Part shown: piece after piece, positions 51,851-59,287 of the stretch
Layout: every line of letters begins with the position of its first letter
Numbering within the stretch: position 1 is the first letter of the stretch
DNA from: Herbaspirillum rhizosphaerae
GTDB lineage: Bacteria > Pseudomonadota > Gammaproteobacteria > Burkholderiales > Burkholderiaceae_D
Direction: 5' to 3'
Length of the DNA stretch: 60,619 bases
Assembly (NCBI RefSeq): GCF_001189965.1
Contig: NZ_LFLU01000023.1
Location: 1 to 60,619 of the forward strand
Notes under the pieces: model-generated
What the model was told of the DNA's origin: nothing
The model's input: only the letters and a program-made list of their open reading frames with translations
The model's database searches: none
Program-made: the position numbers and the translations under genes

Positions 51851-52373
51851 GATTCGTTGATTTAGGAATAATCTTTTCTGCCCACGCTGCAAGTCGACTT
51901 AAGACCAAATCAGAGAAATAACCAAGTAGAAAACTTGTCGCGAATGCAGCACGTGCTGAGTCTTTATGTTTTATTGAAATCGGTAAAAAATCCGAAGTGG
52001 CTAAGAAGAAAGTTGCGAGTGCAACTAACCCCGAGAGGAATGGCGTAAGAACTCTCCAATAGAACTTATGGGGCTGCCATCGAAAGGGATATTGATTGTT
52101 TTTCCCTCTTGCGGTCACTCGATAAAACCATTTGGTGTCATAAACCCATCCGCCTAAGAAACCACCGAGATACGCAAACACTACCAGCTTGTCATCGTGC
52201 CTTATCCCAAGCCAATTGTTACCAAACTGCAAAAATAACATCGCGCCAACTGACAATAGGAAGATGGCCACTAAATACCAGAACTCAAATTTTATTTGAG
52301 CCTCGTCCGTTGAAAAGAATGGCACGCAGTCTCTCCCTGCCAATCCTTCATCTGTTCTCGTTTCTCCGGCCAT
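51840..52373 (-). CDS. Four-helix membrane protein paired with the HIT protein
   Basis: A 177-residue protein with four predicted helices: about 31-51 (FWYLVAIFLLSVGAMLFLQFG), 62-79 (KLVVFAYLGGFLGGWVYD), 105-126 (YWRVLTPFLSGLVALATFFLA) and 140-160 (ARAAFATSFLLGYFSDLVLSR). A basic, aromatic loop (KWFYRVTARGKNNQYPFRWQ) lies between helices 2 and 3. No family is recognised. It is the first gene of the two-gene operon with the HIT gene and could be a membrane effector or sensor controlled by a HIT-processed nucleotide; this is inference only. Confidence 0.75.
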   Translation of the reverse strand: MAGETRTDEGLAGRDCVPFFSTDEAQIKFEFWYLVAIFLLSVGAMLFLQFGNNWLGIRHDDKLVVFAYLGGFLGGWVYDTKWFYRVTARGKNNQYPFRWQPHKFYWRVLTPFLSGLVALATFFLATSDFLPISIKHKDSARAAFATSFLLGYFSDLVLSRLAAWAEKIIPKSTNHDQ

Positions 52374-52980
52374 TTCTCTCTCTTATTTTTTAGGTTTTGG
52401 CGTGATGTAAGTCCGTAGATTATTACTTCTATAGCCCACTACCGATTTTGAAACTTCTACGTTGCTTTAATAAGCTCGTTGCGCTGTCGAAATTACTAAA
52501 TATGTCTTACGACAAAACGGCCTGGTTCACTGAAGAACCAAGCCGTTTTTTTACGCCGTCACTACTGGCAAAAAGACTCAATGTGAGAGGCGATAAGAAA
52601 ATGAGAATTTTTGTTTTGTTTTATCGCAATCTTTCTACAAGTTAATGAGATTTTTTCTATGAGTTGGTGAGATGTTGTTGGGAGCATTCTATGTCACGGC
52701 ATCAGGTTTTTTGAAATTCCCGGTCGCAGCTCTTCCTCGGCAGCCTTGTGTTCTGAGCTTCTGCGGTTGGTCATCAATCATCATCTACTAGGCCTAACCA
52801 TTTGAGCTTCATTTCAGACCTAGATAGGTCCGAACATGCCTGTGTAAATTAGCGCTTCCCAAACCTTCTTTATTGTTGTCCCGTTTCTCGCGTCACAAAT
52901 AAAGATGAACGGCTACCGTGGGGCTCACCAAGAAAGTAAGGCCGCATGCTCTCCCATGTTTCTGCCACTTCCGACTATTG
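52374..52980. other. AT-rich stretch without a supported gene
   Basis: About 600 bases containing terminator copy 2 at 52514-52552. The plus frame 52448-52645 runs through that terminator and is not credible. The rest shows no ribosome site, motif or protein-like frame; it may be the debris of an insertion. Confidence 0.4.
52514..52552 (+). terminator. Terminator, copy 2 of the repeated hairpin
   Basis: AAAACGGC / GCCGTTTT outer stem, one mismatch, then TGGTTC / GAACCA with loop ACTGAA and seven T residues after. The core CTGGTTCACTGAAGAACCA (52522-52540) matches copy 1 in 18 of 19 bases. There is no gene just before it on the plus strand, so it seems displaced from its original gene. Confidence 0.85.
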
Positions 52981-53298
52981 CTAGCAGGGAACTTCCTTTT
53001 CCAGAATAAGGGGCACAACTTCTGATGCCGGGATCATTCCATCTAAAGGAATAGATTTATGCCATTCATACTCGACCAATATAGGCGTAGCGTCTATGTT
53101 GTAGAACTTTACGTTAAGCCTTGTCGCGGTGATGTTTGCAGCATGGTGATGAGGCATCTTGGTCACGGAATCGCGAACTTCCTGCCAATCGCCATAAGGA
53201 CAGGTTATAAATCCGTTAGCGAAATATCTGATGTGATCGAGGCTCTGATATCCACAGCGCTTATCAGGGATATTCCGTGTCGACAGTATAGGGAGCGG
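52981..53298 (-). pseudogene. Headless C-terminal gene remnant
   Basis: The minus strand is open from 53298 to TAG 52981 and translates to a convincing protein tail of about 105 residues (with stretches such as DKRCGYQSLDHIRYFANGF, CPYGDWQEVRDSVTKMPHHH, LNVKFYNIDATPILVEYEW) preceded by an in-frame TAA and with no ATG. The only start is GTG 53166, giving 61 residues. It reads as the end of a longer gene whose front was lost. No family is recognised. The plus-strand frame 53059-53439 opposite is less protein-like. Confidence 0.4.
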
Positions 53299-53498
53299 TT
53301 ATTGATAATGGCACACATCATTAGCAAAACAACAAGATTACTCACGAGAGAGAAAATATCGTCGCCAATCAAAAAATTAATTGGCGCAAAAAACAAATAT
53401 AACCCTATGATTTTAAATATATATTTTTACAAAAATTAAACTATCATTAAACATATGTGTGCAGGCACGAAAAAAGGGTAGAATCAAGTCGTCGTAGG

Positions 53499-53510
53499 TC
53501 TTCCGGAAGA
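53499..53510. promoter_or_regulatory. Perfect 12-bp palindrome, candidate operator
   Basis: TCTTCCGGAAGA lies 50 bp before the start of the small HTH gene at 53561. A dimeric HTH product could bind it to control its own gene. No factor is proven. Confidence 0.4.
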
Positions 53511-53560
53511 AGCCTTCCTGCGGCAAATTGAACAACACCACCCTTTAGAGAGAGTTTACC

Positions 53561-53803
53561 ATGGGAAAAGAAGCTGAACGCGACTACCGCATTCAACAGT
53601 TGGAACGCAAGGTTACCGGCTTGCAACGTCAAGTCGGTGTAATGAATGCTCGTTACGAGGTTGACTCCAGCAAGATGTCTCGCAAGATTCGAGACCTAGA
53701 AATCAAAACTGCTGTGCAACAAGGTGTTCCACAGAAAAAAGTTGCGGAAATCTACGAAATCAGTACTGGCCGTGTCAGTCAGATCATGAAAAAAATTGCT
53801 TGA
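53561..53803 (+). CDS. Small coiled-coil/HTH DNA-binding protein
   Basis: An 80-residue protein. Residues 4-48 form an amphipathic coiled coil with heptad spacing (DYRIQQLERKVTGLQRQVG, MNARYEVDSSKMSRKIRDLE) and residues 50-80 a homeodomain-like HTH (AVQQGVPQKKVAEIYEISTGRVSQIMKKIA). AGAGAGAG lies before ATG 53561 and a clear terminator follows. It would bind DNA as a dimer; the target may be the palindrome at 53499. Confidence 0.78.
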   Translation: MGKEAERDYRIQQLERKVTGLQRQVGVMNARYEVDSSKMSRKIRDLEIKTAVQQGVPQKKVAEIYEISTGRVSQIMKKIA

Positions 53804-53805
53804 TA

Positions 53806-53835
53806 AAAAACGGGCTACTTCGGTAGCCCGTTTTT
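53806..53835. terminator. Terminator of the small HTH gene
   Basis: AAAAACGGGCTAC / GTAGCCCGTTTTT with a TTCG tetraloop, directly after the TGA of the HTH gene. Confidence 0.95.
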
Positions 53836-53897
53836 CATTGTTGGATCAGGGGAACCAGTACGGCAGCGATGCCTGGCGACGCTTCTGTAAGGCGAAT

Positions 53898-54339
53898 TGT
53901 TGATTTTCATCAGGAATTGACTCACGTTTAAAACACAATTCTGCTTATCACCACAAGCAGGAGATCGGAGTGATCGACGTGGCATTACTTGGAATTATTC
54001 GACGCTGGCACCTTCGTGACCAGGTCCCATTGCGAGAGATCGCCAGGCGTTTAAGCATCTCACGCAACACCGTCAGAGGGTATATCCGCGCGGAAACCAT
54101 TGGGCCAGCTTATGCAGACAGGCGTCCCCAGGGGCTCTCGGGACGAGTACACCCTCAAACTCTCGACCTGGCTAAAGACCGAAACGGTCAAGTCACGCAA
54201 GCAGCGCCGTACCTTACGCAGCGGCACTTTGAGCTGCGATCCTTGGGTTACGAGAGGTCGTACGATCGCATCGCTGCCTTCGCAAAGCGCTAGAAGGTGG
54301 ATCAATTGGAGAGGGTCAATTCCGCGAGAAAATCAACAT
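53898..54339 (+). mobile_element. Decayed IS21-family remnant
   Basis: Starts with an IS21 end (TGTTGATTTTCATC) and then the first third of istA. Sequence similarity to the copy at 58438-60619 stops near 54339, after AAATCAACAT, 22 bp before the stop of the DUF262 gene. It points right, opposite to the intact copy. The rest of istA, istB and the right end are missing. Confidence 0.85.
53970..54293 (+). pseudogene. istA: istA fragment (IS21 transposase), frameshifted
   Basis: GTG 53970, with CAGGAG before it, opens an IstA N-terminal HTH: WHLRDQVPLREIARRLSISRNTVRGYIRAE. Homology then jumps to the +1 frame ([21 protein letters not shown]) near 54130 and back at 54219/54220, where one base is lost compared with the intact copy, continuing HFELRSLGYERSYDRIAAFAKR. 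The next codon is TAG where the intact copy has TGG (Trp). So two frameshifts and a nonsense change: not functional. Confidence 0.9.
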
Positions 54340-54360
54340 TTTCATGGCGCCTACTTTCGT

Positions 54361-56547
54361 CTAGCCTTTATCTTCGTTGAAACAATGGACGTTCATGAAT
54401 TTTACAAGGGACTCTGGTAAAGTGGCCTGTCCGGAAGAACCAATACAGATCCAAGCGTCAGCACTGTAATAGACCCTTAACATGTGCCCTTCGGATTGAA
54501 GTATAAGCGCAGGCTGGGTGTCATCATAGGTTTCCGCATAGTAGTAAGTCATTCCCGGTAATGCGTACTTTGATCGTTGCAATGCAAGAAAGAGCGCATA
54601 ACTCCTTATCTCTGCGTGATATCCAGAAAGCCGTTTTCGTGACAACAAATAAATGTCACCCGCCCCTTTACGATGTACGAGACGTTCTCTGCAATAATCG
54701 ATAAGTTGAGGCTCTGCCACGACATACTTTCGCCAATCATTGCAGACAGCAGTATCAATGATTTCCTGTAGCGAGATAATGGCGTTGTTCCCAACGCGAT
54801 CGAGTAAATTTCGAAACTCACGCCGGCCGATTATTCTTAACCAGTTCTCTGACCTATCGCGGTAAGTACCCGCATCGGGCTGGCAGAATGAGAATTTTGA
54901 CGAACCGCGCTCGATCAAGTAGTCACTCATGGACAATAATGCACGCTCCAGGATGTGCTGCGTAGAGTCACGTATACCTGTAGCAAGTACAGCTCTTGCT
55001 CGCTCCGAGTAATAGGCAAATGCATCATGGTCAAGAGATCCTTCGGACGAAGTGCTAAAGTCAAGCAAAAATCCTATCTTTCCTTGCAGATAGGGATGTA
55101 TCTCGGCCTCAATGAACAGGGCTTCCCGTGCTGGATCTTCTAAAATAAGTCGCGCTTTGCGGACTTCTTCTTTTGCCTGTTCACCACTGAAGCCGGAAGG
55201 AGGTACTGATGCTTTCGATAATGATTCATACAGATTTCCGATATAAAGATTTAGTGCCTGCACGCCCTTGATTGCCAGGATAGCTGTATAGATATCATCG
55301 ATGCGCTGATTGGCGAGAAGGTTTGACGTGACACGGTCCCACCGGGAGCGCTCTTTCTCTAGACCTGCTACTTCCGACTTCACGACAGGGCTGTCAATCC
55401 ATCCAACGAGGCAGAAAAACTTTATAAGATCGAGGTAGTCACTAGTGGGCCCCAAGGCTCGCTCTAGCGTTGTCAAGTCCGCCGTAGAGACAGAGCCGCT
55501 GAAGTGGTCCAACACCTTTGTGGTGATTAGCGCAGTAGTAGGGCTAAAGGCTCCATGGCTCTCGAGCTCTCGTAGGGGGATGTAGCCACGCGCTTGGCGT
55601 AACTTCATGATCCACTCAATGACCGACCTTGGCGCGCTATAAGGATGTTCGATTCGATTGCAAGCATCGAAGAATGCCATCAGGTACATGAACCGTAGAT
55701 AGAAATCATCAACCACCTGTCCAACGGGTACATCCTTCTTCTTGGAGGCGAGGCGCCAGAAAAGATCCATCCACTTCTGGTCCATCGCCAAATCAAAGCC
55801 CTTTGCCCAAGGTTCTGGCGCCACACGTCTGACAAGCCAAGCTTTAAAGTTTTCAAACGGAGTAAGCGGTTTGCCCCGAGCATTCATTTTGATATACAAA
55901 TCATCGGTCAGACCGAAGCGCTCCAAGTCGAGAAAGTGGAACGTGATCCTAGGCTGATGCTCGTCTACAAGGAGCGCATACATGCCCTTGGTGACGCCAA
56001 ACATCTGGGCAATGGCATTGAGCGTGACCAGGCATGATTTAACCGTAGGGTCGCCGCGCCAGGAAAGGAAGAACCAGTTGCTGTCGGCCAAACTGGCGGA
56101 GAGCCCACCAGCCCGCAACTTCTCTTCAGCCGGCAACACAACCAAAGCATTTGCAAGTGCATCAAAAAACTCAGCAGAGCTTGGCCGCGTGGCGTAGGTG
56201 AACCTAGAGCGTCCATCTCTTGTCCAGCGAGCCTTAAAGTCTTCAGACTGTCCCTCGCATGTTGCGACATACCAGTGAAGAAGAAATAGACTTGTTAGAC
56301 GCTGTTGGCCGTCAAGCAGAGAGAGTACTCTGCCTGCGCCGTCTTCAAATGTCCCATAGATGAAGTCGAGATCTAGTCCACGCTTGTTCTCGTTGCTTAA
56401 TGCATCCCGTAACGAGGCCAAGAAACCGTCCAAGACGTCAATGGATTGTTTTCTTCCTTGGGCATAGTCACGTTGAATGATAGGAATTTCAACTGTGTCG
56501 ATGCTCGCAAAGAGCGTCGCGAATGAATGCTGCCGTGCTTCGCTCAT
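54361..56547 (-). CDS. DUF262 domain protein, long form, second gene of a GmrSD-like pair
   Basis: A 728-residue protein. The ParB/Srx-like DUF262 domain occupies the first 300 residues: IPIIQRDYAQGR, LDGQQRLTSLFLLHWY (the DGQQR nucleotide-binding motif) and YIKMNARGKPLTPFENFKAWL. The middle is helical, and the end has a conserved-looking block WRKYVVAEPQLIDYCRERLV, IYLLSRKRLSGYHAEIRSYALFL, seen in other long DUF262 proteins by memory. No HNH motif is seen. Start 56547 overlaps the stop of the upstream DUF262/DUF1524 gene by 4 bases (ATGA). Likely one subunit of a modification-dependent nuclease. Confidence 0.88.
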   Translation of the reverse strand: MSEARQHSFATLFASIDTVEIPIIQRDYAQGRKQSIDVLDGFLASLRDALSNENKRGLDLDFIYGTFEDGAGRVLSLLDGQQRLTSLFLLHWYVATCEGQSEDFKARWTRDGRSRFTYATRPSSAEFFDALANALVVLPAEEKLRAGGLSASLADSNWFFLSWRGDPTVKSCLVTLNAIAQMFGVTKGMYALLVDEHQPRITFHFLDLERFGLTDDLYIKMNARGKPLTPFENFKAWLVRRVAPEPWAKGFDLAMDQKWMDLFWRLASKKKDVPVGQVVDDFYLRFMYLMAFFDACNRIEHPYSAPRSVIEWIMKLRQARGYIPLRELESHGAFSPTTALITTKVLDHFSGSVSTADLTTLERALGPTSDYLDLIKFFCLVGWIDSPVVKSEVAGLEKERSRWDRVTSNLLANQRIDDIYTAILAIKGVQALNLYIGNLYESLSKASVPPSGFSGEQAKEEVRKARLILEDPAREALFIEAEIHPYLQGKIGFLLDFSTSSEGSLDHDAFAYYSERARAVLATGIRDSTQHILERALLSMSDYLIERGSSKFSFCQPDAGTYRDRSENWLRIIGRREFRNLLDRVGNNAIISLQEIIDTAVCNDWRKYVVAEPQLIDYCRERLVHRKGAGDIYLLSRKRLSGYHAEIRSYALFLALQRSKYALPGMTYYYAETYDDTQPALILQSEGHMLRVYYSADAWICIGSSGQATLPESLVKFMNVHCFNEDKG

Positions 56548-58328
56548 ACGTGTTCTCCATCATATGTGAAGAAGCGTACTAGCGAACTCACGAGGGCTTG
56601 CTCGTGCTCTTTCGCATCCTGACGACTCCAGGTTAACATTTCGTCGATCTTGCTGCTGTAGTACTTTAGGAAAGCATTTTTTGTACATGGTGGAACGAAG
56701 CGGCCCGACTTGTCCAGCGCGATGAGTTTGCGCCGTTTGTGTGGAAAGATCGCGTTCCCGTAACTTCGATTGGTACCAGCATCCAGGAGTGTCAAGTTAC
56801 CAATGCTGTTGTCGACTTCAACATCCGAGCCAGGATCATAGCGGTCGATAACGTCATTGAATACCGTCTCGAACGCGGGAACGTCAAAGGGCTCCATCTC
56901 ACGCACTGCGCGCAAACGTTCAGCGAACTTCTGTTCGTATGCGTGGCTTCCGCGGCTAACCGCCGCCAGTTCTGGCTCCGAGAAGTATTCGAGTGCCTGC
57001 CCTAGCCAGGCTTTCTGAGCGTCAACGCGCTGAGGCATGTCGGATTTCACCGACCGAATGTGCTCTAGATCCCATTGTTCCTTCTTGAAATGATCAAAGG
57101 GGAACCACGGCCCACTGTCACCAAGTTCCAATAGTGACGCGATATTAAACAATGTCAGAAGACGGCGGATAGATACAGGATGCGAATCATAGTCCAACTG
57201 CGCCACGTGACCATGGATGAACTCGGACAAGTCGGCCTCATCCACGGAGCCTCGAAGTTTTCCGAAGGCGAGCTTGAACACTTCCGCTTTAAGCGCAGCT
57301 CGAAACGCGGTCTTGGATTTAGCGCTGCGTGCAAGGTCGCACACCTGTCCTACTTTAACTTCTTGACAGAGGAGAAATCCAACAACGTGATACAAGAACC
57401 GGTCTCGGAACCACTCATCGAGTTGCAGAAACACTCGTTTGATCATGTCCCATTCGTTTGTAACCGCGTTCTGTTTTGACGCCAGATGCGTGTTAAATGT
57501 AAGGAACAGACGATTCACGTCCCAACGGCTTACAACTTGCGGTATCTCCTCGGCGCGCAAATCCAATACCAAGTCAATGCGATTCACTTCCTGCTGGCGA
57601 TTAGACAAGAAATACCAAAATGCCTCTTCCTGCAAACGTCGCTCGATTTCATCCCAATCTTGGGCAATCCTTAACTGCTGCAGCAATTTGGCGCGCGATC
57701 CATCGCTGTCAAAATTCCCGCTCCGCAAGAACAGTGCTTTTACAAGTTCTGCGTTTGTGAGCGGAATCTTGCCAACGTTCAAGCGCGTAAACACATCGAT
57801 CGGTTCAACAGCTTCATCAACCTGGTACCAGATGACCTTGATCTCATTCAAAACTGCAGCCTCGATGTAGTTTAATCGGTTGCTCCTCAGCCTGAACCAA
57901 TCGCGAATGACTTGATACGAATTCCAGATATGAAAAAAGTCGATGTTATCCTGATGCGATTTTTCATCTAGTGACAGCAAGTAACTAGCGCTGTTTTCAC
58001 GAGTCTCATAGGTGAGTTTGAACAATTCCTTGCGCTCTTCAGCGACCAATCGGCTGTTGAGATAAGACAGGATCAGAAAGATTGTTGTAAGCCGTTGCTG
58101 CCCATCAATGAGTTCCCAGTAGTCGTTGCGCCGGGTGACGACGACCGGTTGCAAACAGTAAAACTCTCCCGGGATCGGCTTGTGCCTTTCCGTGAAGGTT
58201 GCTACATCGTTTAACAAATCCGTGACTTGCTGAACGGTCCAACGATAGCCACGCTGGTAAGCAGGAATGAAGAATGATTCGGTCATTAGTTGGCTGACAG
58301 AACGCAATTGAAGATTACCTGTATTCAT
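56544..58328 (-). CDS. DUF262-DUF1524 protein (GmrSD-like restriction endonuclease)
   Basis: A 594-residue protein. DUF262 (GmrS-like) at 1-250: FFIPAYQRGYRW, WELIDGQQRLTTIFLI, VFTRLNVGKIPLTNAELVKALFL. DUF1524 (GmrD-like His-Me finger) near 415-545: QWDLEHIRSVKS with the catalytic His423 and NSIGNLTLLDAGTNRSYGNAIFPHKRRKLI. The E. coli CT596 GmrSD enzyme cuts glucosylated hydroxymethylcytosine DNA using NTP; this pair is likely a type IV-like defence against phages with modified DNA. It leads the two-gene operon, and its promoter lies between 58329 and the IS21 end at 58438. Confidence 0.9.
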   Translation of the reverse strand: MNTGNLQLRSVSQLMTESFFIPAYQRGYRWTVQQVTDLLNDVATFTERHKPIPGEFYCLQPVVVTRRNDYWELIDGQQRLTTIFLILSYLNSRLVAEERKELFKLTYETRENSASYLLSLDEKSHQDNIDFFHIWNSYQVIRDWFRLRSNRLNYIEAAVLNEIKVIWYQVDEAVEPIDVFTRLNVGKIPLTNAELVKALFLRSGNFDSDGSRAKLLQQLRIAQDWDEIERRLQEEAFWYFLSNRQQEVNRIDLVLDLRAEEIPQVVSRWDVNRLFLTFNTHLASKQNAVTNEWDMIKRVFLQLDEWFRDRFLYHVVGFLLCQEVKVGQVCDLARSAKSKTAFRAALKAEVFKLAFGKLRGSVDEADLSEFIHGHVAQLDYDSHPVSIRRLLTLFNIASLLELGDSGPWFPFDHFKKEQWDLEHIRSVKSDMPQRVDAQKAWLGQALEYFSEPELAAVSRGSHAYEQKFAERLRAVREMEPFDVPAFETVFNDVIDRYDPGSDVEVDNSIGNLTLLDAGTNRSYGNAIFPHKRRKLIALDKSGRFVPPCTKNAFLKYYSSKIDEMLTWSRQDAKEHEQALVSSLVRFFTYDGEHV

Positions 58329-58409
58329 ACTTCCTCGTTGATCTACGATAGGTGCGAAGAACTACCTTCGCTCGATTTTTAGAGTTTTCAGCGCTTTTCA
58401 CCGGGAAGT

Positions 58410-58428
58410 TAGGGGAAAAATTCCCCTA
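58410..58428. promoter_or_regulatory. Inverted repeat upstream of the DUF262 operon
   Basis: TAGGGGAA (58410-58417) and TTCCCCTA (58421-58428) form a perfect 8-bp inverted repeat with a 3-base centre, 82 bp upstream of the operon and 10 bp from the IS21 end. Could be an operator or a short hairpin; no T-run in either direction. Confidence 0.45.
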
Positions 58429-58504
58429 CCAGTATGGTGTTGAATTGCATTAAATGTTGACCCAACTTTTGCATCGAATTTTGACCCGTTCTTTGCTTCT
58501 AGTT

Positions 58505-59287
58505 TTATAAGTTGATGGTTACTTTGCTAGACGATTTCTCCTTTCTTTTCAGCTGAGTCGAGCTGTTTTTGAAGCGATAGCTATCGTTGCCTGTCTCGAG
58601 AATATTACAGTGATGGGTAAGTCTATCAAGTAAAGCAGTAGTCATTTTGGCGTCTCCAAATACGGCGCCCCATTCTGAAAATCCCAAATTAGTCGTAATG
58701 ATAAGACTAGTACGCTCATAGAGCTTACTTATCAAATGAAATAACAGCGATCCGCCTACTTGGCTAAACGGAAGATATCCAAGCTCGTCGAGAATAACCA
58801 GATCAGTGTAAAGGAGGCGCATAGCTAAGTGGCCAGCCTTCCCTTGCTGCTTCTCTAGTTCTAGCAAATTGACAAGTTCTACCGTCGAGAAGTACCGAAC
58901 ACGACATTGATGATGCTCTATCGCATGCGTACCAATGGCCGTCGCTAAATGCGTCTTTCCGGTTCCCGGTCCTCCCACCAAAACTATATTCTGTGCTGAT
59001 TGGAGAAAGTCGCAACGATGTAATTGCTTCACGAGTGCTTCATTGACTTCACTGCAATTGAAGTCAAAGCCGTTCAAATCTTTATAAGCTGGAAACTTTG
59101 CCACTTTCATTTGATAAGCTAAAGAACGAACTTGTCGCTCCGCTATTTCTGCCTTCAGTAAATCGGATAGAACTGGCGACGCAGCTTGGAACGCGGGAGA
59201 GTCCTGTTCCGCGAGATCTTCTACCGCTTGAGCCATTCCTCGAAGTTTAAGAGATGCGAACATCCCCACCATGACGTCATGCTGCAT
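58505..59287 (-). CDS. istB: IS21 helper ATPase IstB
   Basis: A 260-residue AAA+ ATPase. Walker A is [13 protein letters not shown], Walker [13 protein letters not shown], followed by [19 protein letters not shown] and [22 protein letters not shown], all IstB landmarks. It guides IstA target choice and paired-end synapsis. The start at 59287 overlaps the istA stop by 11 bp. Confidence 0.95.
   Translation of the reverse strand: MQHDVMVGMFASLKLRGMAQAVEDLAEQDSPAFQAASPVLSDLLKAEIAERQVRSLAYQMKVAKFPAYKDLNGFDFNCSEVNEALVKQLHRCDFLQSAQNIVLVGGPGTGKTHLATAIGTHAIEHHQCRVRYFSTVELVNLLELEKQQGKAGHLAMRLLYTDLVILDELGYLPFSQVGGSLLFHLISKLYERTSLIITTNLGFSEWGAVFGDAKMTTALLDRLTHHCNILETGNDSYRFKNSSTQLKRKEKSSSKVTINL

Noticed and set aside
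52448..52645. 65-codon plus-strand frame
   Set aside because: It runs through the terminator hairpin at 52514-52552 and has no ribosome site.
53059..53439. 126-codon plus-strand frame
   Set aside because: No ribosome site; its AT-rich tail (KNKYNPMILNIYFYKN) is low quality and the opposite strand reads as a better protein. Kept only as an alternative to the remnant.
54361..58328. DUF262 pair as a BREX or DISARM fragment
   Set aside because: No methyltransferase, PglZ, helicase or phospholipase-D gene is nearby; the operon is self-contained.
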